A DNA stretch of 31,172 nucleotides, taken from IMG/VR virus record IMGVR_UViG_3300011116_000563, positions 1-31,172 of that record. One strand, given 5' to 3'. Of the stretch, positions 1 through 7,654 are shown piece by piece. The DNA is from a virus. How positions within the stretch are numbered: position 1 is the stretch's first letter; every line of letters begins with the position of its first letter. The notes under the pieces are model-generated. The model saw nothing but the letters and a program-made list of their open reading frames with translations. It searched no databases and was not told the DNA's origin. The position numbers were made by a program, and so were the translations under genes.

Positions 1-390
1 TTCTACGACGAACTTACCGATGAAGAAAAGAAAAAGTTCTCAAACTATCTCATGATACGTTGGGGCAGTGCAGTGCAGGGCTCGCGAGAACTGCAAGAGT
101 TTTATGTGATTGCTACCAATGAGCGATTAAACAAAAGATTTTTTGACATCAACCGCCATCCCCGACTGCAATGGCTTACAGCTACCACAGTCAGTCCGGG
201 ATTGGGCGCACAACGACATCCCTGGATTGCTCCTAAAAAGAAAGAAGCTGGTGCCAGCAGCGTCAGAAAACAATTGGCCGAACTGTATCCACACCTCAAA
301 GATGACGAAGTAGAATTGATGAGTCGGATCAACGATAAAAAAGACATTGATGCCTACTTGAAAGCCAGCGGACAAGACGCGAAAAAATGA
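1..390 (+). CDS. Clamp-loader small subunit, gp62-like (5' partial)
   Basis: The reading frame is open from base 1, so the N-terminus lies outside the window; 129 residues are present. The pattern (a TDEEKKKF start, then an aromatic/Arg stretch around MIRWGSAVQG, a YP-rich linker and a C-terminal helix with LKDDEVELMS) resembles the C-terminal half of gp62-type clamp-loader subunits in marine T4-like phages. In T4, gp62 forms a 1:4 complex with the gp44 ATPase and loads the gp45 sliding clamp. The stop overlaps the next start as ATGA, suggesting translational coupling. The family call is from remembered pattern, not a search; a different small replication protein is possible. Confidence 0.6.
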   Translation, partial: FYDELTDEEKKKFSNYLMIRWGSAVQGSRELQEFYVIATNERLNKRFFDINRHPRLQWLTATTVSPGLGAQRHPWIAPKKKEAGASSVRKQLAELYPHLKDDEVELMSRINDKKDIDAYLKASGQDAKK

Positions 391-1061
391 CCTATACTTG
401 TCAGTATTGTCGCAAAAACTTTGTGAGAGAAGCCAGTCTTGCAGTACATTCTTGCGAACCACGACGCCGTCGACAGGAACGAGATGAACCCGGAGTGCGT
501 CTTGGTTTCATGGCCTACCTTAAATTTTATGAACTCACGCAAGGCAGCGCACGATTAAAAACACATGATGACTTTTGTGAAAGCCCCTACTATCGTGCCT
601 TTGTAAAATTTGGTCGCTACTGTGTAGATATTCGTGCAGTTAATCCAGCACGTTTTGTAGAATGGGTATTACGTCAAAACAAAAAGATTGATCACTGGTG
701 TCGAGATACTGTCTATACCGAATACCTAATAGACTATTTGCGTGTAGAAAATGTCAACGATGCCCTGGCTCGTGCCATGGAGTTTTCAATAGACTGGAGT
801 GAGGAGACTGGCAATCCAGCCGAGGATTGCCTGCGTTATGGCAACACTAATGCCATGGTCTATGCTGTGACCGCCGGACGCATCAGTCCTTGGGTCATTT
901 ATAATTGTAAAAACGGGCAAAAGTTTTTATCAGAATTAGACGCCACACAAATAGCCATGGTCTGGCCCTACATTGATTCGGATATATGGATGAAAAAGTT
1001 TGCCGATTACATAGCCGATCAAGAATATGTCAAAGAAATGTTACAGAAAGCAGGTTGGTGA
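387..1061 (+). CDS. Conserved T4-like phage protein with N-terminal zinc finger
   Basis: A 224-residue protein. The N-terminus carries C5-x2-C8-x12-H21-x-C23, a C2HC/C2H2-type zinc-binding knuckle, followed by a very basic stretch (RRRRQ). The rest is helical and aromatic-rich (AYLKFYELTQGSARLKT, YYRAFVKFGRY). Proteins of this pattern recur beside clamp-loader genes in marine T4-like phages but have no assigned function that I know. The finger, the basic patch and the position next to replication genes suggest nucleic-acid binding, which is inference. The start overlaps the stop of the gp62-like gene (ATGA), and its own stop overlaps the next ATG (TGATG). Confidence 0.7.
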   Translation: MTYTCQYCRKNFVREASLAVHSCEPRRRRQERDEPGVRLGFMAYLKFYELTQGSARLKTHDDFCESPYYRAFVKFGRYCVDIRAVNPARFVEWVLRQNKKIDHWCRDTVYTEYLIDYLRVENVNDALARAMEFSIDWSEETGNPAEDCLRYGNTNAMVYAVTAGRISPWVIYNCKNGQKFLSELDATQIAMVWPYIDSDIWMKKFADYIADQEYVKEMLQKAGW

Positions 1062-2041
1062 TGATCTACATTGATTTTATAGCTGGGTCACATGGTAATT
1101 TTTTAGAATTTGTGTGCAATAAATTTTTAGCCAATGTTCCTGGACCAGACACACCATTTAATAGTATGGGCGCATCACATAAAAAAAACTATCGAGGCCA
1201 GACAACTTTTGTTAGTAATCATTTTTTTCAAAAAGATATTGAAATAAAAAAAAGCAAGGTTATCAGTATACAGATTACCACAGACGATTTATTGCCGTTG
1301 GCATCCATAAGTCTTCTACGTGCAGGCGATCTGGACATAGACAACGACACCCTCGAAATAAATACCTATAACAAATTTAACAATCCTAATTACGCCTGGG
1401 TGCTTGAAAATTTAATTCAAAACTTCTTTGATAACCAAATTCAAAACAGTTACAATGTGGTCAAAGATCCAAGCTGGCCAGAAATATTTACTTTAGATCA
1501 ATACCGGGCCTTGCCCCAGTGGATTCAGGATGAATGTTCAAATCAACACAATTTGGAACTGCTAGAACTTTTTGAACATCAACCCAACTGCCCACGGTAT
1601 ATTCTCAGAGAGTTTTTTAAACTGGGATTTAAATATCCTGCTCAATCTGGATTCATGACCGAACAAAATCGTATGCAGTATGATTCCAGCAATCAGGTAC
1701 ATGTGTTTCCCTACAGTTGTTTTTACGATACAAAAAATTTTTTACATGAAATAGAAAAACTCAGCAAGTGGACTGAATTTAAGTTGTCATCGATTGACCA
1801 GTTGAAGGATCTTCATGTACAATTTCTAAGTAAACAACCCTATAAAAATTCTAAAAAATTCTGCGACGGGCTGTTGAAAAGACTAGAGTCTAAGGAGATA
1901 TTTGATTTGCCCAAACTAGATTTGTTCCAAGAAAGTTATGTTAGTGCCAAGTTAGAATTGGCGCTGAACAAAGAATTACCATTGAAAACTTGGTTTGTTA
2001 ACAGTGCTGAAATTTATGAACTTGAAAAAATTACAAGCTGA
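1061..2041 (+). CDS. Hypothetical AT-rich inserted gene, possible remote sulfotransferase/P-loop-like fold
   Basis: A 326-residue protein. I chose ATG 1061 because it overlaps the upstream stop (TGATG); an in-frame ATG at 986 would lie deep in the previous gene. The N-terminus IYIDFIAGSHGNFLEFV looks like a strand, glycine loop and helix; further on, TTFVSNHFF is followed by a hydrophobic strand (KVISIQITTDDLLPLAS). This order (strand-loop-helix, then xH and a strand) is loosely reminiscent of sulfotransferase-like phage proteins, but canonical PAPS motifs are absent and I assign no function. A motif LPQWIQDECSNQHN near residue 150 recurs in the AT-rich methyltransferase between nrdA and nrdB. 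The gene is visibly richer in A/T and poly-A runs than its neighbours, suggesting lateral acquisition. Confidence 0.65.
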   Translation: MIYIDFIAGSHGNFLEFVCNKFLANVPGPDTPFNSMGASHKKNYRGQTTFVSNHFFQKDIEIKKSKVISIQITTDDLLPLASISLLRAGDLDIDNDTLEINTYNKFNNPNYAWVLENLIQNFFDNQIQNSYNVVKDPSWPEIFTLDQYRALPQWIQDECSNQHNLELLELFEHQPNCPRYILREFFKLGFKYPAQSGFMTEQNRMQYDSSNQVHVFPYSCFYDTKNFLHEIEKLSKWTEFKLSSIDQLKDLHVQFLSKQPYKNSKKFCDGLLKRLESKEIFDLPKLDLFQESYVSAKLELALNKELPLKTWFVNSAEIYELEKITS

Positions 2042-2600
2042 CATTGACATTGATCTAGCCAACAGAGATCAAGTCTTGGCATTGATCTCTGCTATTCCGG
2101 CAAGACAAATGCAACAAGATCAAGTTCGCAAGCACAACTCTGGTGTATATGTTACCGGTATACCTTATGATCCCGTGAATAAGTGTGCTGCCATAGACTA
2201 TGAAACTGCAGAAGCCTTGGGTTATTTTAAAATAGATTTATTGAATATGAGTGTGTATCAGTTGATTACCAGCCCAGAACAATATCAACAAGCATTGACA
2301 CAAGATCCGCCATGGACCCGATTATGGACAGATCCAGACTGGGCACAGCAGTTAGCACACATAGGCAATTACAAAGAACTGTTAAACAGCATGCGGCCTG
2401 ATTCAATACCCAGAATGGCTGCCTTTATTTCAATCATACGTCCAGGCAAGGCACATTTGCAAAATCAACCTTGGGAAACTGTGTTTCAATCTGTGTGGGA
2501 CGGCGATGCCAGTCGTGGATTTGTGTTCAAGCGTAGCCATGCGATTTCTTACGCAGCCCTGGTGGCCTTGCACATGAATCTAATCAACTCTACGAACTAG
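2016..2600 (+). CDS. Miniature DnaE (Pol III alpha)-like protein
   Basis: A 194-residue protein. ATG 2016 is preferred over 1995 because MNLKKLQADIDIDL leads straight into the conserved part. Several blocks line up in order with bacterial DNA polymerase III alpha (family C): ADIDIDL (residues 8-14) with the PDIDxDF catalytic block, KHNSGVYV with the HxxGVVI block, GYFKIDLLNM (69-78) with VKFDFLGL, FISIIRPG with the xxALYRPG block and FKRSHAISYA (171-180) with FNKSHSxAYA. All three catalytic Asp positions (D401, D403, D555 of E. coli) therefore have counterparts, D11, D13 and D74. The PHP domain, most of the fingers and the beta-binding region are missing. Similar short proteins recur in marine T4-like phages. 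Whether it polymerises or only binds is unknown. It overlaps the upstream gene by 26 bases and the convergent gene by 21. Confidence 0.7.
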   Translation: MNLKKLQADIDIDLANRDQVLALISAIPARQMQQDQVRKHNSGVYVTGIPYDPVNKCAAIDYETAEALGYFKIDLLNMSVYQLITSPEQYQQALTQDPPWTRLWTDPDWAQQLAHIGNYKELLNSMRPDSIPRMAAFISIIRPGKAHLQNQPWETVFQSVWDGDASRGFVFKRSHAISYAALVALHMNLINSTN

Positions 2601-2957
2601 AGTTATACTTTTCCTTTTTGATTTTTTACGGGCCATTTCCGATAGACTACACACCGGTCCATGCAAGATTTCAAGATCTTTGTTGACAAAAGTCCTGATA
2701 TAGCCACGGAATGGATCCCATTCCGTTTTTAGGAATATGTTAATAGGTATAGAGCGATTTGACTCCCACCACCACACATTGGCCAATTCAAGGAATTTGC
2801 GTTTTTGCTCTAGGTCTTGTATAGCACCAAAATCATAGATCGTGGTGATTGAATCGTCTTGATTTTGTATGATGCCCACATATTCTGTGCTGGCATACAC
2901 GCACAAGGTAATAAATGGGTATTTTTCAGCCAGTCGGGCAAACAAGTCGTGATTCAT
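2580..2957 (-). CDS. Conserved T4-like phage hypothetical protein (minus strand)
   Basis: A 125-residue protein and the only convincing minus-strand gene in the window. It has a compact alpha/beta pattern (FITLCVYASTEYVGIIQN), an aromatic block (VWWWESNRSIPINIF) and a basic C-terminus (ARKKSKRKS). The pattern WWWESNR-x-PINxFLKxEWDxFR is one I associate with a conserved hypothetical protein of marine T4-like phages; no function is known to me. The start lies 9 bases downstream of a late-type box (GGTAAATA on the minus strand), with no clear Shine-Dalgarno. Its 3' end overlaps the 3' end of the DnaE-like gene tail to tail. Confidence 0.75.
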   Translation of the reverse strand: MNHDLFARLAEKYPFITLCVYASTEYVGIIQNQDDSITTIYDFGAIQDLEQKRKFLELANVWWWESNRSIPINIFLKTEWDPFRGYIRTFVNKDLEILHGPVCSLSEMARKKSKRKSITLVRRVD

Positions 2958-2966
2958 AGTCCGTGA

Positions 2967-2974
2967 TATTTACC
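2967..2974 (-). promoter_or_regulatory. T4-like late promoter (GGTAAATA), minus strand
   Basis: On the minus strand the 8-mer GGTAAATA matches six of eight positions of the T4 late -10 consensus TATAAATA and lies 9 bases before the start of the minus-strand gene. Its TTTACC (plus strand) also pairs with GGTAAA at 2989-2994 as an inverted repeat. Confidence 0.5.
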
Positions 2975-3003
2975 AAACCGTTTTGCACGGTAAATCTAAA
3001 AGT

Positions 3004-3011
3004 GCTAAATA
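3004..3011 (+). promoter_or_regulatory. T4-like late promoter (GCTAAATA)
   Basis: GCTAAATA fits the late box used repeatedly in this window. The ATG of the structural gene follows only 6 bases later, so a transcript starting at the usual distance would have almost no leader. Together with the minus-strand box at 2967-2974 it forms a divergent pair about 30 bases apart. Confidence 0.65.
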
Positions 3012-3017
3012 CTCTGT

Positions 3018-4181
3018 ATGTATTCCACACAAGCCTACGTGTATCAGCAGATCGCCAGAGTCCTGCTCATGGATACCGGTGCGGGCGAAACATTTATCTA
3101 TAGGTATGATCCTGTGTACGCAAAAAGACTGACCATAAACAAAGGTGTTGACAATGTGTTGTTGTTTGAGTTTATCAATCAGCAAGAAAAGCCGGTCAAC
3201 ATCACCGGTAGCTCATTTATTTTCCGTGTGATCAACACAGAAAGCGACGAGTTATTGATACAAGAACCCATGGTCACGCTGAATGCGGCCACGGGTCGTG
3301 CCAAGGTCACCTTGACCGCAGAACAGTTGTTGGAAGTGTTGGCACAACCTGCCAGTTACTCCATTACCAGAACCAGTGGCAATTTGACTGAAGCTGTGTT
3401 TACCAATGCCCAGGCTGGTGCCCGTGCGCCCCTGGACATTGTGGATTCGGCATTGCCACAGCATGTGCCCAGTTCACCTCTGACCATACCTACCACAAAA
3501 CTTTCTGCACAGTTCAGCGTGGAAGGATCCGGCTATGAAAACTATCCTGCCAGTCCCTACTGGGCTGGTGGAGCAGGAGGACCCGGTGGAGGCTGGAACA
3601 GCTATCTCAATCCACAGTATTTCAGCAGTTTTATTGAACCCAGGAACGCAGTGACCACGGTGCAGATGGATCTGGTGGGCTACACCGGCACCATCAAGTT
3701 CCAGGCCGCTGAAAACTATCAAAGCATATTCTACAATGTCACAGAAAGTGTGACCTATCTCAACAAGACCGGAACTATACACTGGAACGTGATCGGTTGG
3801 TATCCCATAATCCGTGCCTGTTTCAATTCCAGCCTGTTTGCTGTGCCCAACTATCCTACACCCAGTCCAGCTTCGGCCTATGCCATCTGTACCGACGGTG
3901 TGGTCACCAGCATAGTGATGAACAACAACGGCACCGGATATCTGGCCCAGCCACATGTGAACATCGTGGGCACTGGTTCAGGAGCCCGAGCCGAAGCAGT
4001 ATGGAATCCGGCCACCGGCGCGGTAAGTGCCATAAATGTGATCGATGGTGGCAGTGGATATTGGCGTGTGCCCAATGCCATGGTCAGCGGCAGCGGTAGT
4101 CAGTATCCTGTGAGTCCCCAAAATCAAGGTGCGGCCGTGATCATCAGCACCGGCTACATAGAAAATCTCCTGTACCGATAA
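3018..4181 (+). CDS. Virion structural protein, baseplate upper protein-like N-terminus
   Basis: A 387-residue protein. The N-terminal part (about residues 30-140; LTINKGVDNVLLFEF, KPVNITGSSFIFRV) looks like the BppU-type N-terminal domain of phage baseplate/tail proteins and closely resembles a structural protein of T4-like cyanophages. The middle is Gly/Pro/aromatic rich (YWAGGAGGPGGGW). The C-terminus has two copies of a beta motif, NNGTGYLAQPHVNIVGTGSGA and DGGSGYWRVPNAMVSGSGS, typical of repeated phage fibre modules. Expression is expected from the late box 6 bases upstream; no Shine-Dalgarno is visible. Probable role: baseplate-associated virion component; exact position unknown. Confidence 0.75.
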   Translation: MYSTQAYVYQQIARVLLMDTGAGETFIYRYDPVYAKRLTINKGVDNVLLFEFINQQEKPVNITGSSFIFRVINTESDELLIQEPMVTLNAATGRAKVTLTAEQLLEVLAQPASYSITRTSGNLTEAVFTNAQAGARAPLDIVDSALPQHVPSSPLTIPTTKLSAQFSVEGSGYENYPASPYWAGGAGGPGGGWNSYLNPQYFSSFIEPRNAVTTVQMDLVGYTGTIKFQAAENYQSIFYNVTESVTYLNKTGTIHWNVIGWYPIIRACFNSSLFAVPNYPTPSPASAYAICTDGVVTSIVMNNNGTGYLAQPHVNIVGTGSGARAEAVWNPATGAVSAINVIDGGSGYWRVPNAMVSGSGSQYPVSPQNQGAAVIISTGYIENLLYR

Positions 4182-4184
4182 CGA

Positions 4185-4213
4185 TTGATCTTGTCCAAAA
4201 AACATGCTATAAT
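4185..4213 (+). promoter_or_regulatory. Sigma70-type early promoter of the primase-helicase operon
   Basis: TTGATC (4185-4190), a 17-base spacer and a perfect TATAAT (4208-4213). Transcription would be expected to start about 7 bases after the -10, that is at about the A of the primase ATG (4220). Confidence 0.75.
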
Positions 4214-4222
4214 CGTAGCATG
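4203..4222. repeat. Perfect inverted repeat over the -10 box and primase start codon
   Basis: CATGCTA (4203-4209) and TAGCATG (4216-4222) are perfect reverse complements separated by 6 bases. The repeat covers the whole TATAAT and the ATG. It could be an operator or an RNA hairpin hiding the start codon; the function is inference. Confidence 0.6.
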
Positions 4223-5182
4223 ATTGATGTGACTGCTTTCCTGCCAGCCAAAAGAAAACAAACCACTTCGGGCTGGATCAGTTTCAATGCTCCCTGCTGT
4301 GAACACCATGGCGAAAGCCGCGATCGTCGCCAGCGTGGCGGCATCAAACCCAGCACAGATGGATCATGGTCCTACCACTGTTTTAACTGTGGATTCACTG
4401 CCAGTTTTGTACTGGGTCGCACACTGACATTCAAGGCACGTAAGTTATTGAGTTGGATGAATGTGCCCCAAGAAGAAATAGAAAGAGTCAACCTAGAAAG
4501 TCTCCGACAACGTAACATAGAAGGCATACTCAGTGAACGGCAAGAGTTGGTCAACAAGTTACACAGCATTGAGTTTGAAGACCGTGACCTGCCCGCAGAT
4601 ACACAACCTTTGAACGAAACTGCACAACAATATCTCCAGGACCGTTGCATACCTACGGACTATCCATTCCTTTATAAAACCATGCCCAGACCAGGCATAG
4701 TGATTCCATTCACTCATGATGGACAGGTCGTGGGACACACCAATAGATTCCTGGATGATCGCACGCCAAAATACATACAAGATGCTCAGCCCGGTTATGT
4801 GTTTGGCACAGATCTACAACAGGTCGATTGGTCGTCGGTATTGGTCATGGAAGGAGTATTTGATGCCCTGAGCATCAATGGCCTGGCTGTGTTGCATGCC
4901 GATATCAATGATGCCCAGGCCAGACTGATCCGCAGTCTAGGACGTGACGTTGTAGTAGTACCTGACCAGGACGAGCCCGGCATGCGCTTGGTAGATCGTG
5001 CAGTAGAACTTGGCTGGGCAGTAAGCATGCCCGAGTGGCCTGCAGATGTCAAAGATGTCAACGATGCTGTGATTCGTTGGGGAAGATTGGCAACTTTGAT
5101 AACTATCTTGCAGGCCAGAGAAACCAGTCGAATTAAAATAGAACTAAGGAAAAAACAACTTGTTAAAAGATTACGGACTTGA
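4220..5182 (+). CDS. DNA primase, T4 gp61-like
   Basis: A 320-residue protein making RNA primers at the fork. A zinc-binding region lies at residues 26-57 (C26, C27, H29, H30, then C54-x2-C57 in HCFNCGF), followed by a TOPRIM domain with the Glu motif VLVMEGVFDALS (E211, D215) and the DxD motif VVVVPDQDEPG (D249, D251). Order and length fit T4 gp61-type primases of marine phages. It is directly followed, with a 23-base overlap, by the helicase, its partner in the primosome. ATG 4220 is preferred because MIDVTAFLPAKRK is the usual start of the family as I remember it; no Shine-Dalgarno exists and the promoter predicts a leaderless mRNA. Confidence 0.9.
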   Translation: MIDVTAFLPAKRKQTTSGWISFNAPCCEHHGESRDRRQRGGIKPSTDGSWSYHCFNCGFTASFVLGRTLTFKARKLLSWMNVPQEEIERVNLESLRQRNIEGILSERQELVNKLHSIEFEDRDLPADTQPLNETAQQYLQDRCIPTDYPFLYKTMPRPGIVIPFTHDGQVVGHTNRFLDDRTPKYIQDAQPGYVFGTDLQQVDWSSVLVMEGVFDALSINGLAVLHADINDAQARLIRSLGRDVVVVPDQDEPGMRLVDRAVELGWAVSMPEWPADVKDVNDAVIRWGRLATLITILQARETSRIKIELRKKQLVKRLRT

Positions 5183-6572
5183 AGTCCAACGCCTATTCTT
5201 AGAAATGATGTTGCAAGACGCAGAGTCGTATGTGCGTGTGCAGAACATCTACAACCCCGAAAACTTTGATCGTAGTTTGCGACCAGCAGCTGAGTTTATT
5301 GCCCGGCACAGTGACGATCACAAAACTCTACCGACCACAGAACAGATCAGTGCCAGCACAGGCGTAAAACTAAATCATATTCCAGACTTGAACGACGGAC
5401 ACTTTGAGTGGTTCATGGAAGAGTTTGAAAGCTTTACTCGTAGACAAGAACTAGAACGTGCTATCCTAAAATCTGCAGACTTGCTTGAAAAAGGCGAATA
5501 TGATCCTGTGGAAAAACTGATCAAGGATGCGGTACAGATCAGCCTGACCAAGGACATGGGCACAGACTACTGGTTAGACCCCCGAGAGCGTATCAACAAA
5601 TACTTTAACAGCGGTGGACAAGTTTCAACAGGTTGGCCGCAGATGGACAAGATCCTGTATGGCGGATTCAGCAGAGGTGAGTTAAACATATTCGCAGGTG
5701 GGTCGGGATCAGGCAAGAGCTTGGTCATGATGAACATAGCCTTGAGCTGGTTACAAGCAGGACTTAGTGGTGTGTATATCAGTCTAGAACTCAGTGAAGA
5801 ACTGTGTGCGTTGAGAACTGATGCCATGTTGTCAGGCATGAGTACCAAAGAGATCCGCAAGGACATAGACCAAACCGAGCTCAAAGTCAAGCTGGTAAGC
5901 AAAAAAGCCGGACAGTACAGGATCAAGGCCTTGCCGGCACAATCAAACATCAACGATATACGAAGCTATATCAAAGAAGTGCAAGTGCAAACAGGATTGA
6001 AAGTGGACTTTGTCATGTGTGATTACTTGGACTTGCTGATGCCTGTGAGTGCCAAGGTCAGTCCCAATGACCTGTTTGTCAAAGACAAGTATGTGAGTGA
6101 AGAACTGCGTAACTTGGCCAAAGAGCTCAATGTGTTATTTGTGACAGCAAGTCAGTTGAATAGATCGGCCGTGGAAGAGATTGAGTTTGATCACAGTCAT
6201 ATTAGTGGTGGTATTAGTAAGATCAACACAGCCGACAACGTGTTTGGTATCTTTACTAGCAGAGCCATGCGTGAGCGCGGCAAGTATCAGATCCAGTGCA
6301 TGAAGTCGCGTAGTTCAACAGGTGTGGGACAAAAGATCGATCTAGACTACAACATTGAAACCATGCGTATCACAGATTCAGGAGAAGAAGCAGGTCCGGT
6401 CAACGCTTTCAAGAAATCTGATATTTTAAGCAGTATTCGCACACAGAGTCGTGTCGGCTCCAGCACGTTGACACAAGATCCTGACAGTGTTGAAGAAGTA
6501 GACATAGGCAAAATTACTGCCGATGTGCAAAGTGCCAAACTTAAACAGTTGTTGGGAAAAATTAAAACATAA
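5160..6572 (+). CDS. Replicative DNA helicase, T4 gp41-like (DnaB family)
   Basis: A 470-residue protein, close to the length of T4 gp41. Translation probably starts at TTG 5160, 9 bases after AAGGA and inside the primase gene; the sequence LLKDYGLEVQ then matches the usual N-terminus. The RecA-type motor has Walker A GGSGSGKS (residues 180-187) and Walker B VDFVMCDYLDLL (about 282-293), with a glutamate-bearing VYISLELSEE and a VTASQLNR sensor-like motif. It acts as a hexamer unwinding the lagging strand with the gp61-like primase encoded just upstream. The TTG start with a 23-base overlap suggests coupled synthesis of the two proteins. Confidence 0.93.
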   Translation: MLKDYGLEVQRLFLEMMLQDAESYVRVQNIYNPENFDRSLRPAAEFIARHSDDHKTLPTTEQISASTGVKLNHIPDLNDGHFEWFMEEFESFTRRQELERAILKSADLLEKGEYDPVEKLIKDAVQISLTKDMGTDYWLDPRERINKYFNSGGQVSTGWPQMDKILYGGFSRGELNIFAGGSGSGKSLVMMNIALSWLQAGLSGVYISLELSEELCALRTDAMLSGMSTKEIRKDIDQTELKVKLVSKKAGQYRIKALPAQSNINDIRSYIKEVQVQTGLKVDFVMCDYLDLLMPVSAKVSPNDLFVKDKYVSEELRNLAKELNVLFVTASQLNRSAVEEIEFDHSHISGGISKINTADNVFGIFTSRAMRERGKYQIQCMKSRSSTGVGQKIDLDYNIETMRITDSGEEAGPVNAFKKSDILSSIRTQSRVGSSTLTQDPDSVEEVDIGKITADVQSAKLKQLLGKIKT

Positions 6573-7654
6573 TGTTCTGTAAATTCTTACACAATGGACT
6601 GGTATACAATAATGATTCTACACAAATTACAGTGGCACCTTGTTGTTATTACTCAAAAAAATCTACACTTACAGATTTACATTCTGTAGATTATTATAGA
6701 CAACTTTGGATCAAGTCCGATGTCAAAGAGACTTGTCGTGCATGTATTGATCAAGAAAGACAAGGTATTCCTAGTTATCGTCAAGCAAGTTTTGACATGT
6801 CAGAAAATTTATCAGGACAAATTGAAATTCTCACCGTGGCAACAACCAAACAATGTAATTTGGCTTGTGCAAGTTGTGATGCCGGACAAAGCAGTTTTTG
6901 GTATCAAGAAGATTTAAGAAATCAAGTCAATCATTCAGAACAAATACACAATCTACATCGTGAGGATAGACTCAAAGACACAACAAAAAAATTCATTGAT
7001 ATACTAGCCCAACAAAATTTGTCACAATTAAAATACGTGAAGTTTGGAGGTGGCGAACCAATGATGAGCAACATGCATGTTGAAATTTTAAAATTAATTT
7101 CAAACCCTCAAAATGTCACAGTTCAGTATACCACTAATTTTAGTATCATGCCGCGGCAATCGGTGTTTGAACAATGGCAAAAATTTAAACTTGTAAAATG
7201 GGTTGCCAGCCTGGATGGTACCCACGCTCAATTTGATCTATTGAGATGGCCACATACCTGGACAAAATGTACGGACTTTGCCAAACAAGCTCTGGCCACA
7301 GCGCCGCATAATGTTATGTTTGGCGTTGAACATACATTAAATCCTTTGAACATTTATTATTATGATAGATTTCAAGATTGGTTTGACCAACATTTCTCTA
7401 CAAATCGATATGGAGACGCCACTGATCTGAATCTACATCCTTGCATTGGAGTGCTGGCAATTGATCATACTCCCCCCGGAATTCGTGAATTAGTTAAAAT
7501 CAAGTACGGCAGAATGCATTCAATCTCGCTCATGCTTGATGATCATCCTTGGTCCGGGGACACGTTTAAACTGACCACTTATCTTGATCAATTGGACACA
7601 TGGCGGGCTCAAAATTGGCGTCACACATTTTCAGAAGTTGAAAGATATTTTTGA
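6572..7654 (+). CDS. Radical SAM protein with N-terminal twitch-like Fe-S region
   Basis: A 360-residue protein. The canonical radical SAM motif C95-NLA-C99-AS-C102 sits in TTKQCNLACASCDAG and would bind a [4Fe-4S] cluster that cleaves S-adenosylmethionine; GGGEP (149-153) is the usual SAM-contact strand. The N-terminus has extra cysteines (C3, C24, C25, C55, C58; VAPCCYY and CRACIDQE), as in 'twitch domain' radical SAM proteins found in phages and surface-polysaccharide loci. The substrate is unknown. It starts by TAATG overlap with the helicase, is AT-rich like its downstream neighbour and unlike the helicase, and so looks like an inserted cassette carried on the replication operon. Confidence 0.85.
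   Translation: MFCKFLHNGLVYNNDSTQITVAPCCYYSKKSTLTDLHSVDYYRQLWIKSDVKETCRACIDQERQGIPSYRQASFDMSENLSGQIEILTVATTKQCNLACASCDAGQSSFWYQEDLRNQVNHSEQIHNLHREDRLKDTTKKFIDILAQQNLSQLKYVKFGGGEPMMSNMHVEILKLISNPQNVTVQYTTNFSIMPRQSVFEQWQKFKLVKWVASLDGTHAQFDLLRWPHTWTKCTDFAKQALATAPHNVMFGVEHTLNPLNIYYYDRFQDWFDQHFSTNRYGDATDLNLHPCIGVLAIDHTPPGIRELVKIKYGRMHSISLMLDDHPWSGDTFKLTTYLDQLDTWRAQNWRHTFSEVERYF

Noticed and set aside
3474-3956. 160-residue minus-strand ORF
   Set aside because: Shadow of the structural gene; His/Gly/Ile composition and no promoter or ribosome site.
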